From Akkermansiaceae bacterium (GTDB lineage Bacteria > Verrucomicrobiota > Verrucomicrobiia > Verrucomicrobiales > Akkermansiaceae): a stretch of DNA of 64,000 nucleotides. Under the pieces are notes generated by a model. It ran no database searches. It saw only the letters and a list, made by a program, of their open reading frames with translations, and was not told where the DNA came from. The first letter of the stretch is position 1, and each line of letters opens with the position of its first letter. The translations under genes and the position numbers were made by a program. The DNA lies in the NCBI GenBank assembly GCA_024233115.1, contig JACKQB010000001.1:186001-250000 (forward strand), written 5' to 3'. Below are positions 18,124 to 26,058 of the stretch, piece after piece.

Positions 18124-19806
18124 ATGGCTAAGAAAGTCGCTAAGAAGGCAGCTAAAAAGGAGGCCGCCAGGAAACCCGTGAAATCCTTCGAGGAATCGCT
18201 GTGGGAAACCGCGACCAAGCTGCGCGGCAGCGTCGAGTCGTCCGAATACAAGCACGTCGTGCTCTCGCTGATCTTCCTCAAGTTCGTCTCGGATAAATTT
18301 GAAGAACGCCGCGCCGAGCTGATCGCGGAGGGTAAGGACGACTACCTCGACATGGTCGAGTTCTACACCATGAAGAACGTTTTCTACCTGCCGGAGACCT
18401 CCCGCTGGTCCTACATCCAGCAGCATGCCAAGCAGGGCGACATCGCGATCAAGATCGACTCCGCCCTCACCGCGGTGGAGAAGAGCAATGCTTCGCTCAA
18501 GGGCGCCTTGCCGGACAACTACTTCTCCCGACTCGGGCTCGATGGCAGCAAGCTCTCCGCCCTCATCGATGCCATCAACAACATCGACACCGTCGCGGAC
18601 AAGGAGGAGGACACCGTCGGCCGGGTCTACGAATATTTCCTCGGCAAGTTCGCCGCCTCCGAGGGCAAGCTGGGGGGCGAGTTCTACACTCCCAAGTGCG
18701 TCGTCAATCTGATTGCCGAAATGATCGAACCCTACAAGGGCAAGATCTACGATCCCTGCTGCGGTTCGGGTGGCATGTTTGTGCAGTCGCTCAAGTTTGT
18801 CGAAAGCCACCACGGCAACACCAAGGACATCTCCGTTTACGGGCAGGAAATGACGTCCACCACCTACAAGCTGGCCAAGATGAACCTCGCCGTGCGCGGG
18901 CTCTCGGCCAACCTTGGCGAGGTCCCCGCCGATACCTTCTTCAAGGATCAACACCCCGACCTCAAGGCCGACTACATCATGGCCAATCCCCCCTTCAACC
19001 TGAAGGACTGGCGCGGCCCCGATGAATTAGTGCACGACGGACGCTGGAACGGCTACGAGACCCCGCCCACCGGCAATGCCAACTACGCCTGGATTCTCCA
19101 CATGGTGAGCAAACTCTCCGAAAACGGCGTCGCCGGCTTCGTCCTCGCCAACGGGTCCATGTCCACCAACACCAAGGGCGAAGGCGAGATACGGAAGCAG
19201 TTGATTGAGAATGGTTTGGTTGACTGCATGATTGCGCTTCCGGGGCAGTTGTTTTTCACGACTCAGATTCCGGTGTGTCTTTGGATTCTGCGGAAGCCTG
19301 GGAGCAATGGAGCTCCCGCTCCATTATCTTCACATTCATCATTAAAGGACGGAGCAGGAGCTCCATCCCTCCCAGAAACCCTTTTCATCGATGCTCGCAA
19401 AATGGGCAGCATGATATCGCGCACGCAAAAGGAATTGTCGGCGGAAGACATCGCGCAAATCACAGACACTTATCACGCGTGGCGCTCTGGGAGCAATGGA
19501 GCTCCAGCTCCGTCGTCTTCAAGCATCACAAAGGACGCAGCAGGCGCTACGTCGCTCCCAGCCTACCAAGACAAAGCCGGATACTGTAAGTCGGCTACCT
19601 TGGAAGAAATCAAAAAGCACGACTACGTGCTCACGCCAGGCCGCTATGTCGGTGCGGCGGCGCTGGAAGACGACGGCATCCCCTTCGAAACCAAGATGAC
19701 TGAGCTGAGCCAGACGCTCTACGCACAGATGGACGAATCAAAAAAGCTCGATCAAACCATCACTGAAAACCTTAACTCCCTCGGCTATGGCAGGAAAATC
19801 ATCTGA
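18124..19806 (+). CDS. hsdM: Type I restriction-modification methyltransferase subunit (two in-frame REP inserts)
   Basis: A 560-residue N6-adenine methyltransferase. A lysine-rich N-terminus is followed by the HsdM helical domain (about 25-150). The SAM-binding motif DPCCGSGGMF begins at residue 210 and the catalytic NPPF at residue 288 (NPPFNLKDW). Two short palindromic elements are inserted in frame at about residues 392-418 and 455-480, each adding a Gly/Ala/Pro/Ser-rich loop (SNGAPAP...GAPSLP). Around them the normal HsdM order is kept: TLFIDARKMG, then TYHAWR, then YVLTPGRYVG. All core motifs are intact, so it may still be active. First gene of the restriction locus. Confidence 0.94.
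   Translation: MAKKVAKKAAKKEAARKPVKSFEESLWETATKLRGSVESSEYKHVVLSLIFLKFVSDKFEERRAELIAEGKDDYLDMVEFYTMKNVFYLPETSRWSYIQQHAKQGDIAIKIDSALTAVEKSNASLKGALPDNYFSRLGLDGSKLSALIDAINNIDTVADKEEDTVGRVYEYFLGKFAASEGKLGGEFYTPKCVVNLIAEMIEPYKGKIYDPCCGSGGMFVQSLKFVESHHGNTKDISVYGQEMTSTTYKLAKMNLAVRGLSANLGEVPADTFFKDQHPDLKADYIMANPPFNLKDWRGPDELVHDGRWNGYETPPTGNANYAWILHMVSKLSENGVAGFVLANGSMSTNTKGEGEIRKQLIENGLVDCMIALPGQLFFTTQIPVCLWILRKPGSNGAPAPLSSHSSLKDGAGAPSLPETLFIDARKMGSMISRTQKELSAEDIAQITDTYHAWRSGSNGAPAPSSSSITKDAAGATSLPAYQDKAGYCKSATLEEIKKHDYVLTPGRYVGAAALEDDGIPFETKMTELSQTLYAQMDESKKLDQTITENLNSLGYGRKII
19298..19375. repeat. REP-like palindromic element 1, in frame inside hsdM
   Basis: 78 bases (26 codons) bounded by CTGGGAG and CTCCCAG. 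Inside are two opposed small hairpins, ATGGAG/CTCCAT and GGAGC/GCTCC. The element keeps the hsdM frame open. Confidence 0.75.
19487..19561. repeat. REP-like palindromic element 2, in frame inside hsdM
   Basis: 75 bases (25 codons) with the same CTGGGAG...CTCCCAG ends. The right hairpin is GACGCAGC/GCTACGTC rather than the GGAGC/GCTCC of element 1: bases on both arms have changed together, suggesting the folded structure is what is conserved. Confidence 0.75.
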
Positions 19807-19839
19807 GCGTGTCGGCTAACTACTCAAACAAACAGAGAA

Positions 19840-20586
19840 ATGCATTGGTGCTTTATTGATGAAAGTTGGAGAGACGGGGTTGACGAGAAAATTGGTGTTC
19901 TCGCGGCAACGGTCGGCCCAGCCCGGGACTTCCAAAAGCTCGATGCCAAAATGTATCAAGTCAGAAAGAAATACCTCGGTGAAGACCACGCGAAAGACAG
20001 GACCAGCGAACTCAAAGGCACTCAGCTTCTCTCCAATAATAGTTTCAAAATGCTCGACCAACATGGTTTCTCCAAAAATCTCTGCGTTGTTCGTGAAATC
20101 CTGGAATTCGTCAAAACGACCCAAATTCGCTACATCGGCGTCACGGTTTACGGGAATAAAAAACCCAGCCTCCTTGCCCCTCACGCCCGGGATCTAGCCC
20201 GCCCATTCAAAGAACTCTGCTACAAGCTGGAAGCCGCCATTCCTCGCGGACAGGCTGGGATTATCGTCTTTGACCAAAGAGTCGGTGCTCAAGAAGGTAT
20301 CTCGGTAGCCATCTCAAATTACCTATCAGGGATTCCAGGAAGAAAAAAACTCCATCCTGATCCTCTTGTCGGAGTCTCCAACGTGCACGCCGGTCTTCAG
20401 CTGGCCGACATCGCAGCATTTATTTTAGGCAAACGAGCCGCTCAAGATAAGCGCATAGAACCTTTTTACCGCATCCTTTCCGCCTCAAAACTTGAGACCA
20501 CCAATTCACAGGGAAAAACTATCTACGGCTTCGTCCGCTTTCAGCAGCATGAAGACGGACGTTTCACGATCCGAAAACACCGATGA
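19840..20586 (+). CDS. DUF3800 domain protein in the restriction locus
   Basis: A 248-residue protein. The N-terminal FIDESW (residues 5-10) and late QLADIAAFIL are the conserved acidic and aspartate positions of DUF3800, a family with a predicted RNase H-like nuclease fold often found near restriction and mobile genes. It lies 33 bases after hsdM and before hsdS, in the same orientation, so it is likely cotranscribed. The function of the family is not established. Confidence 0.8.
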   Translation: MHWCFIDESWRDGVDEKIGVLAATVGPARDFQKLDAKMYQVRKKYLGEDHAKDRTSELKGTQLLSNNSFKMLDQHGFSKNLCVVREILEFVKTTQIRYIGVTVYGNKKPSLLAPHARDLARPFKELCYKLEAAIPRGQAGIIVFDQRVGAQEGISVAISNYLSGIPGRKKLHPDPLVGVSNVHAGLQLADIAAFILGKRAAQDKRIEPFYRILSASKLETTNSQGKTIYGFVRFQQHEDGRFTIRKHR

Positions 20587-20803
20587 GCAGACAAAAAAAA
20601 GAGAGCCGGGTCCTTTCGGGAAGAAAGGGTATTGGCACCGGGCAGGTCCCACTCCGACTCTGTGAAGACGGATACGCCATCCCACGGCCCCTTGCAAGTA
20701 AGAATCTGAAATTTAACTTTTCTTTACCGTCTAATTTAGGAAGTCATAAAAATTCAGCGCTTTGCATTCATCACTCAACATTCGCCGCAGGCGTCAACCT
20801 GGA

Positions 20804-20811
20804 GGGGGGGG
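20804..20811 (+). repeat. G8 homopolymer just before hsdS start
   Basis: Eight consecutive G end six bases before the hsdS ATG at 20818, inside the Shine-Dalgarno region (GGAG copies on both sides). Length change here would alter initiation spacing; see findings. Confidence 0.6.
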
Positions 20812-20817
20812 TGGAGT

Positions 20818-22179
20818 ATGGGAGGTGATCTAATCCGGGAATATCGCCCCCTTCGTGAGTGCACTTCAACTGGGAGTGTTTCATACGGAATTGTTCAGCC
20901 CGGTTCACACGTTGAAAACGGAGTTCCAATCATCCGAGTAAACAACATCAATGATGGGAGCCTTGATGTAACCAGCCCGCTAAAGGTTGATCCTCAGATT
21001 GATGAAAAACACCGTAAAACCCGACTAGAAGGGGGAGAAGTATTATTGAGTTTAGTTGGCACCACTGGTCAATGTGTTGTCGCTGGACCGGAGCTGAATG
21101 GGTGGAATGTTGCTCGTGCTATCGCAGTGATTAAACCCGCTCAAGGAATCAGCGCCGAATGGCTCAGTATCTGCCTTAAGACCCCAGCAGCGCAGCATTA
21201 TCTAGACAATCGCGCAAACACCACAGTTCAAAAAACACTGAATCTAAAGGATGTTCGTGAGATCCCAATAATGAGGGTTTCTGAATCTGAAGAACGCTAC
21301 ATCCTTGAGTGGTGGACAACTCTTAATGACAAGATTGAGTTGAATCGGCGGATGAATGCGACGCTGGAAGGGATGGCGCAGGCGCTCTTCAAAAGCTGGT
21401 TTGTGGACTTTGACCCGGTGATCGACAATGCCCTCGCCGCCGGCAATCCCATCCCCGACGAACTCCGCCTGGGGGCACGGAGCTCCAGCTCCGTGAATCC
21501 CCCTAGCAAGGGCAAAGCTGGAGCTTCGCCCCTCCCGGACCCACGCTTTCCCGCCGCGTTCCAATTCACCGAATCCATGGGCTGGATTCCGGAGGGGTGG
21601 GAAACCCAGCCTCTCTACGACATCGCAAATTTCGTCAACGGAGCAGCTTACAAGGGAGCCGATTTTTCAGATTCCCCCGACGCATTGCCAGTCATCAAGA
21701 TCGCTGAGATCAAAGCGGGAATCACTGCGCAGACGAAATTCACCGAGGTCAACAAAGGCGAAAAATACAGAGTCGAAGATGGAGACATTTTGCTTTCGTG
21801 GTCTGGCAACCCCGACACCTCAATCGACACCTTCATTTGGACTGACGGACCAGGCTATCTAAACCAGCACATCTTCAATGTCTGCCTGCACGACGAGTCG
21901 GATAGATATTTTGTGTATTACCAGCTCAAGTATCTTCGCTCCACCTTTGCCGAGATCGCCAGAGACAAGCAAACCACGGGGCTCGGCCACTTCACGGCGG
22001 GAGACATGAAGCGGCTAATGGTATTCAAGCCGTCAGCGCCTCTGCTAGAACAGTTTAACGCGACTGTTTCATCGATATATCTGAGAGGCTACGAGAATCT
22101 ACTAGCCACTAAAACCCTCAACAAGCTCCGGGACTCTCTTCTCCCAAAGCTTATCTCAGGAGAAATTCAAACCATTTAG
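20818..22179 (+). CDS. hsdS: Type I restriction-modification specificity subunit (REP insert in linker)
   Basis: A 453-residue DNA-recognition subunit with two target-recognition domains (about residues 5-155 and 255-415), each followed by a helical spacer: NDKIELNRRMNATLEGMAQALFKSWFVDF in several segments, and NKLRDSLLPKLISGEI at the end. SYGIVQPG near residue 22 and YLRSTFAE near residue 380 are typical. A roughly 70-base REP-like element (21469-21538) adds an in-frame loop in the linker ahead of the second recognition domain. A G8 tract lies just before the start. Translation ends five bases before the next gene. Confidence 0.92.
   Translation: MGGDLIREYRPLRECTSTGSVSYGIVQPGSHVENGVPIIRVNNINDGSLDVTSPLKVDPQIDEKHRKTRLEGGEVLLSLVGTTGQCVVAGPELNGWNVARAIAVIKPAQGISAEWLSICLKTPAAQHYLDNRANTTVQKTLNLKDVREIPIMRVSESEERYILEWWTTLNDKIELNRRMNATLEGMAQALFKSWFVDFDPVIDNALAAGNPIPDELRLGARSSSSVNPPSKGKAGASPLPDPRFPAAFQFTESMGWIPEGWETQPLYDIANFVNGAAYKGADFSDSPDALPVIKIAEIKAGITAQTKFTEVNKGEKYRVEDGDILLSWSGNPDTSIDTFIWTDGPGYLNQHIFNVCLHDESDRYFVYYQLKYLRSTFAEIARDKQTTGLGHFTAGDMKRLMVFKPSAPLLEQFNATVSSIYLRGYENLLATKTLNKLRDSLLPKLISGEIQTI
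21469..21538. repeat. REP-like palindromic element 3, in frame inside hsdS
   Basis: About 70 bases, CTGGGGG...CTCCCGG, with internal CGGAGCTCCAGCTCCG and AAGCTGGAGCTT palindromes. A diverged copy of the elements in hsdM; it lies in the inter-domain linker and keeps the frame open. Confidence 0.65.
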
Positions 22180-22183
22180 TCCC

Positions 22184-23071
22184 ATGTCTACAGTAAAATC
22201 ATATTCCGTTGGGAACGGTGACACGTTCTACATTGAACATAATTCAGACAATTTTACGATTATTGACTGTAATTTGAGGAGCGCAGACGAAAATATAGAC
22301 CGAATTCTCGATGAGCTTGCCGCCCTTTCCGGCAAAAAGGGAATCACCCGATTTATCTCAACGCACCCTGATGACGATCATATTCACGGCTTAGAAAGTT
22401 TGGACGAACGAATTGGCATCCTCAATTTTTATTGTGTGGCCAACGAAGCTACCAAGCCATTTCAAGATGAGCATTTTGATTTCTATAAATCACTCCGCGA
22501 CTCAACCAAGGCATTCAACATCTACAAAGGATGTTCCCGAAGGTGGATGAATGCAGAAGACGACGAACGGAAGAGTGCTGGCATCAATATCAAATGGCCT
22601 AAAGTAGATAATGAATGCCATAAAAAGGCACTTCAAACCGCGAAAGAAGGAAAGGGTTACAACAACATGTCGGCTATTGTCCGATACTCCATCAACAATG
22701 GACCCTCCTACCTTTGGATGGGAGATCTTGAGAACGCTTTTATGAAAAACATCGAGGATGAAGTCGATTGGGTGCAAACAACCATCCTATTTGCACCACA
22801 CCATGGGAGAAAATCCGGAAAGGTGCCTCAAAGCATTCTTGAAAAAATTGCGCCAAAAATAGTCATCGTTGGTGAAGCTGAAAGCTCAGGATATTTGGAC
22901 TATTACGACGGCTACAACACCATCACTCAACTATCGAAAGGCGACATCGTCTTCGAAAATGACGGGGACTACGTCCACATTTACACCTCCAAGGATAGCA
23001 CCGTCAAATTCTTAGAGGACAAAAATAGAAAAAGGAACGGATACTATTATCTGGGTTCCCAAAAAGTATAG
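22184..23071 (+). CDS. Metallo-beta-lactamase-fold hydrolase (ComEC/Rec2-like domain)
   Basis: A 295-residue soluble protein. The zinc motif HxDxDH is seen as STHPDDDHIHGLE (His61, Asp63, Asp65, His66). GDTFYIEH and FTIIDCN near the N-terminus, WMGDLE (about 175-180) and FAPHHGRKSG further on match the ComEC/Rec2-type MBL family, which acts on nucleic acid or nucleotide-like substrates. It starts five bases after hsdS and is followed two bases later by a membrane protein. The pair sits in a defence locus, and a role in defence is inferred from context only. Codon use is more AT-rich than hsdM. Confidence 0.8.
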   Translation: MSTVKSYSVGNGDTFYIEHNSDNFTIIDCNLRSADENIDRILDELAALSGKKGITRFISTHPDDDHIHGLESLDERIGILNFYCVANEATKPFQDEHFDFYKSLRDSTKAFNIYKGCSRRWMNAEDDERKSAGINIKWPKVDNECHKKALQTAKEGKGYNNMSAIVRYSINNGPSYLWMGDLENAFMKNIEDEVDWVQTTILFAPHHGRKSGKVPQSILEKIAPKIVIVGEAESSGYLDYYDGYNTITQLSKGDIVFENDGDYVHIYTSKDSTVKFLEDKNRKRNGYYYLGSQKV

Positions 23072-23073
23072 CT

Positions 23074-23577
23074 ATGGAAGAATTACTTAAAAAAATTACC
23101 AGCTACAACATTCTCAACAATCTTCTCCCTGGAGTTGTATTGGTTGCGGCATTCCCAGACTCAGAGATTTCGAAGTTTTGCACCTCGAACTCTTTCTTTG
23201 GCGCCATAATTTGCTATGTAACTGGTGTTGTCGTGAGCCGTATTGGATCACTGCTCTTAGAGCCTGCCCTTAAAAAAATCGCCAAACACGAACCCTACGC
23301 AGACTTCATTGCCGCGTCTACTAAGGATCCGAAAATTGCTGAGTTATCCGAGACTAACAACACGTTTCGCACTCTTGCTTCAACTGGCATTTGTTACATG
23401 GCAATCGTTGGTATGTCGGCAGCAGATTCAAACTGGTCACTCTTATCGACCTATCCTGTGACGACAAAGATTGTCTGCGCAGCGCTACTGTCAGGATTAT
23501 TCGTATTTTCTTACCGCAAGCAGACTGATTACATCTGCAAACGAGTCAGGGCTGCTTGTGACTCTGAGAAGGTGTAA
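23074..23577 (+). CDS. Four-helix membrane protein paired with the MBL gene
   Basis: A 167-residue protein with about four hydrophobic segments: ILNNLLPGVVLVAAF, FFGAIICYVTGVVVSRIG, a segment around ASTGICYMAIVGM, and TKIVCAALLSGLFVFSY. It has a short soluble loop between segments two and three. It is two bases after the MBL gene. I do not recognise the family. In defence loci, small multi-helix proteins are often membrane-perturbing effectors, so an MBL-controlled effector is one possibility. Confidence 0.65.
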   Translation: MEELLKKITSYNILNNLLPGVVLVAAFPDSEISKFCTSNSFFGAIICYVTGVVVSRIGSLLLEPALKKIAKHEPYADFIAASTKDPKIAELSETNNTFRTLASTGICYMAIVGMSAADSNWSLLSTYPVTTKIVCAALLSGLFVFSYRKQTDYICKRVRAACDSEKV

Positions 23578-23614
23578 AACCGTTGTCCTTTAAAAACATG
23601 GTAGTCTTAAAAAC

Positions 23615-23698
23615 ATGAAATTCACCGAAGCCCAACTTGAATCAGCGATCATCGAACTCCTCGGAGTCGAGGGCAGCGAACCCAAGGGGTTCGAGTGA
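23615..23698 (+). pseudogene. Duplicated 5' fragment of hsdR, copy 1
   Basis: The first 20 codons match the true hsdR start at 26055 (MKFTEAQLESAIIELLGVEG) with only synonymous differences. The frame then diverges and stops after seven more codons. It follows the MBL/membrane gene pair. See findings for the modular interpretation. Confidence 0.85.
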
Positions 23699-23746
23699 TG
23701 AATTATGAATGATGAGTGCTGAATGGATGAGATTATTCCCCCTAAA

Positions 23747-23782
23747 TTTTTTCACAAAAAGACCCTTCAATTTGTGAAAAAA
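23747..23782. promoter_or_regulatory. 12-bp inverted repeat, probable operator of the AbiEi-like gene
   Basis: TTTTTTCACAAA and TTTGTGAAAAAA are perfect 12-base arms with a 12-base spacer, ending 17 bases before the ATG at 23800. Placement fits an autoregulatory site for the winged-helix protein encoded next. Confidence 0.6.
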
Positions 23783-23799
23783 AATGTTATTACATAGGC

Positions 23800-24411
23800 A
23801 TGCAATCCATTAAAAATAAGACATCTGCAAGGATATACGGCAATCAGAGGGGTTGGGCGTTTTCCAAGATTGATTTTTTGGATCTGGGGAGTGATGCCGA
23901 CATCCGAAAAGCCCTCTCTGGATTGGCTAAAAAAGGAACCATTCGCAGGGTTTTACGAGGGATCTATGATTACCCCCGGATCAGTAAACTTCTCGATACA
24001 GAGATGGGGCCGGATCTGGACCAACTTGCGCGAGCCCTGGCCCGCAGATCCGGTTGGCGGATTCAGCCCTCGGAAAACACCGCACTCAATCTCTTAGACC
24101 TCTCCACTCAAGTTCCCGCTCAGAGCGTTTACCTATCCGACGGCCCAAGCAAAACCTATGAGATCGGCAAGCAGCAGCTTGTTTTCAAGAAAAGACCCCT
24201 CAAGGAATCGGTTTTCAAACACAAGGAAAGTGAACTCGTGGTGCAAGCGCTGAAGGCATTAGGGCAAGAACGCATCGATGAAGAAGTCCTGCAAAAACTG
24301 GCTGGCACATGGTCGCCGAAGTTATGGCAGAAAATTCTTCGTGACGCCAGGACAGCTCCGGCCTGGGTCTGCGATGTGATCCGAAAAATCAAAAAAGAGA
24401 AAACGCTATGA
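23800..24411 (+). CDS. AbiEi-antitoxin-like (DUF6088-type) regulator without a toxin partner
   Basis: A 203-residue protein. The N-terminal winged helix-turn-helix (about residues 15-60: FSKIDFLDLGSDADIRKAL, then KKGTIRRVLRGIYDYP) and the following PAQSVYLSDGPSKTYEIG region resemble DUF6088/AbiEi antitoxins. Such proteins normally sit next to a nucleotidyltransferase toxin, but here the stop codon overlaps the ATG of a truncated hsdR copy and no toxin follows. It either lost its partner or acts as a regulator for the restriction genes. It has its own inverted-repeat operator. Confidence 0.7.
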   Translation: MQSIKNKTSARIYGNQRGWAFSKIDFLDLGSDADIRKALSGLAKKGTIRRVLRGIYDYPRISKLLDTEMGPDLDQLARALARRSGWRIQPSENTALNLLDLSTQVPAQSVYLSDGPSKTYEIGKQQLVFKKRPLKESVFKHKESELVVQALKALGQERIDEEVLQKLAGTWSPKLWQKILRDARTAPAWVCDVIRKIKKEKTL

Positions 24412-24503
24412 AATTTACCGAAGCCCAACTCGAATCAGCCATCATCGAGCTTCTCGAAGCCGAGGGTTACCCGCACGTCTTAGGCGAGGCGATTGAGTTT
24501 TAA
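24408..24503 (+). pseudogene. Duplicated 5' fragment of hsdR, copy 2
   Basis: 31 codons; about the first 29 match hsdR (MKFTEAQLESAIIELL, then GYPHVLGEA). It stops with TAA after IEF. The start overlaps the stop of the AbiEi-like gene (ATGA). The match breaks off at the same codon where the REP-like element 4 sits in the intact hsdR (26139). Confidence 0.85.
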
Positions 24504-24514
24504 GATTGCCAAAC

Positions 24515-24540
24515 GTCACACTCTATAGACAATGTGTAAC
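24515..24540. promoter_or_regulatory. Inverted repeat before abiEi
   Basis: GTCACAC / GTGTAAC arms (one mismatch) with a 12-base spacer, 16 bases before the likely abiEi start. AbiEi antitoxins are known to repress by binding inverted repeats in their promoter; this is a candidate site. Confidence 0.5.
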
Positions 24541-24556
24541 AATTACCGACATCCCA

Positions 24557-25162
24557 ATGCCGTCCCATCTCCAGAAAAAACTCACTGCCCTCGCCTCTGC
24601 TCATGAGGTGCTGACGACGGCGCAGCTGCTGGAGGCTGGCATTTCCGACCAGAGTATCACGCGGCTTGTTGCCCAGGGAACGCTGGTGCGTGTGCGGCGC
24701 GGGATCTACGAGCACGCAGATTGCCCTGTGAGTGAACATCACGATCTGATTCAGGTGACCAAAAGTGCTTCTCGTGCTGTCATTGTGTTGCTGAGTGCCC
24801 TGCGATTTCACGAAGTTGGCACCCAGTCACCGCATGAGGTCTGGATTCAACTTCCGGCCCAGACGCGGGTTCCCAAGATCGACTGGCCACCGATCCGGGT
24901 CATCAGAACCCGGGTGACCGCACTTCAGACTGAGGGCGTGGAGCATCACCAGCTGGGCGGCACCGAGGTCGCCATCACAACACCGGCGCGCACCGTGGCG
25001 GATTGCTTCAAGCACCGCAACAAACTCGGCATCGATGTCTGTGTGGAGGCTCTAAAAGAAACCCTCAAAGATCGCAAGGCAACGATCGGAGAGATGGGTG
25101 AAATGGCCAAGCTGCTGCGGGTCGGCAAGGTGATGAAACCTTACCTGGAGGCGATGATATGA
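24557..25162 (+). CDS. Type IV toxin-antitoxin antitoxin, AbiEi family
   Basis: A 201-residue protein starting MPSHLQKKLTALA; the in-frame start at 24506 would overlap the operator. The N-terminal winged helix (about 15-55: VLTTAQLLEAGISDQSIT, LVRVRRGIYEH) and C-terminal AbiEi domain (TPARTVADCFKHRNKLG) are clear. It represses its own operon and counteracts AbiEii. It overlaps the toxin gene by four bases (ATGA). Confidence 0.9.
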   Translation: MPSHLQKKLTALASAHEVLTTAQLLEAGISDQSITRLVAQGTLVRVRRGIYEHADCPVSEHHDLIQVTKSASRAVIVLLSALRFHEVGTQSPHEVWIQLPAQTRVPKIDWPPIRVIRTRVTALQTEGVEHHQLGGTEVAITTPARTVADCFKHRNKLGIDVCVEALKETLKDRKATIGEMGEMAKLLRVGKVMKPYLEAMI

Positions 25163-26058
25163 AGAATGTCTCCGCCTCCGTTCGCGCCCGACTTCTCAAT
25201 CTCTCACGTGCAAATGGGGTGCCACTCCATGCCTTGCTGGAGCAATATGCCACCGGGCGTTTCCTCTATCGGCTCGCCCAGAGTGAATATCGCGAGCGCT
25301 TCGTGCTTAAAGGAGCGCAGTTGTTCCGGATTTGGCAGGCTGAGCAGCACCGTCCTACCCGTGATCTTGACTTGCTCGGGTACGGGGACGCCACGGAAGC
25401 AGCCGTGCAAAACATCTTTACCGAGCTAACGCAAATGTCCGTGGAGCCAGCCGATGGCCTCGAGTGGGGAGATGTCTCCGTTTCCTCCATTCGTGATGAT
25501 GTCGCTTATGGCGGCGTGCGGGCCACGGTGATGGTGCATCTGGCGGGAGCACGTCTAAGTCTTCAAATCGACGTAGGATTCGGCGATGCCATCACACCGG
25601 CTGCGGTGGAGAGAGACTGGCAAGAACTTCTCGATTTTCCCAGCGCCTGCCTATTGGTGTATCCTCCTGAGACGGTTGTGGCAGAGAAGCTGGAGGCCGC
25701 AGTGACACTGGGGATGGATAACAGCCGCATGAAAGACTTTTACGATCTTCACTGGCTGCAGGCGCACTTGAGCTTTGATGGCAACATCCTTACCGAAGCC
25801 ATCACCAAGACCTTCGCGCGGCGCGACACGGAAATCCCACAAAACACTCCCCTCGCTTTGACAGCAGAGTTCTCATCTGATGCGCAAAAGCAAATACAGT
25901 GGCAGGCCTTTCTGCGAAAAGCACAGCTCACCGCCACGCCACTCGATAACATCATCGCCAATCTCTCCAATTTTCTTCTTCCCGTGATCAAGAAAGAAGT
26001 GTGCAATCATCACTGGAACCTGTTAGGTGGCTGGCAGCCAACCGATCTATCCCCATGA
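25159..26058 (+). CDS. AbiEii-family nucleotidyltransferase toxin
   Basis: A 299-residue protein. The nucleotidyltransferase motif appears as FVLKGAQLF (Lys51, Gly52) and RPTRDLDLLG (Asp69 and Asp71, metal ligands). EKLEA (about residues 179-183) and MKDFYDLHWL (about 194-203) complete the four AbiEii motifs. Family members add nucleotides to tRNA or otherwise block translation and confer phage resistance by growth arrest. Its stop codon overlaps the hsdR ATG, so toxin, antitoxin and restriction subunit are translationally linked. Confidence 0.9.
   Translation: MKNVSASVRARLLNLSRANGVPLHALLEQYATGRFLYRLAQSEYRERFVLKGAQLFRIWQAEQHRPTRDLDLLGYGDATEAAVQNIFTELTQMSVEPADGLEWGDVSVSSIRDDVAYGGVRATVMVHLAGARLSLQIDVGFGDAITPAAVERDWQELLDFPSACLLVYPPETVVAEKLEAAVTLGMDNSRMKDFYDLHWLQAHLSFDGNILTEAITKTFARRDTEIPQNTPLALTAEFSSDAQKQIQWQAFLRKAQLTATPLDNIIANLSNFLLPVIKKEVCNHHWNLLGGWQPTDLSP

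Noticed and set aside
20628..20645. Sigma-54-like TTGGCACCGGGC
   Set aside because: Lacks the -12 TTGC element at the right distance.
20583..20828. 81-codon open frame between the DUF3800 gene and hsdS, with an ATGA overlap
   Set aside because: No recognisable protein character, runs through the G8 tract and hsdS start, and has no typical composition. Kept only as a possible slippage partner.
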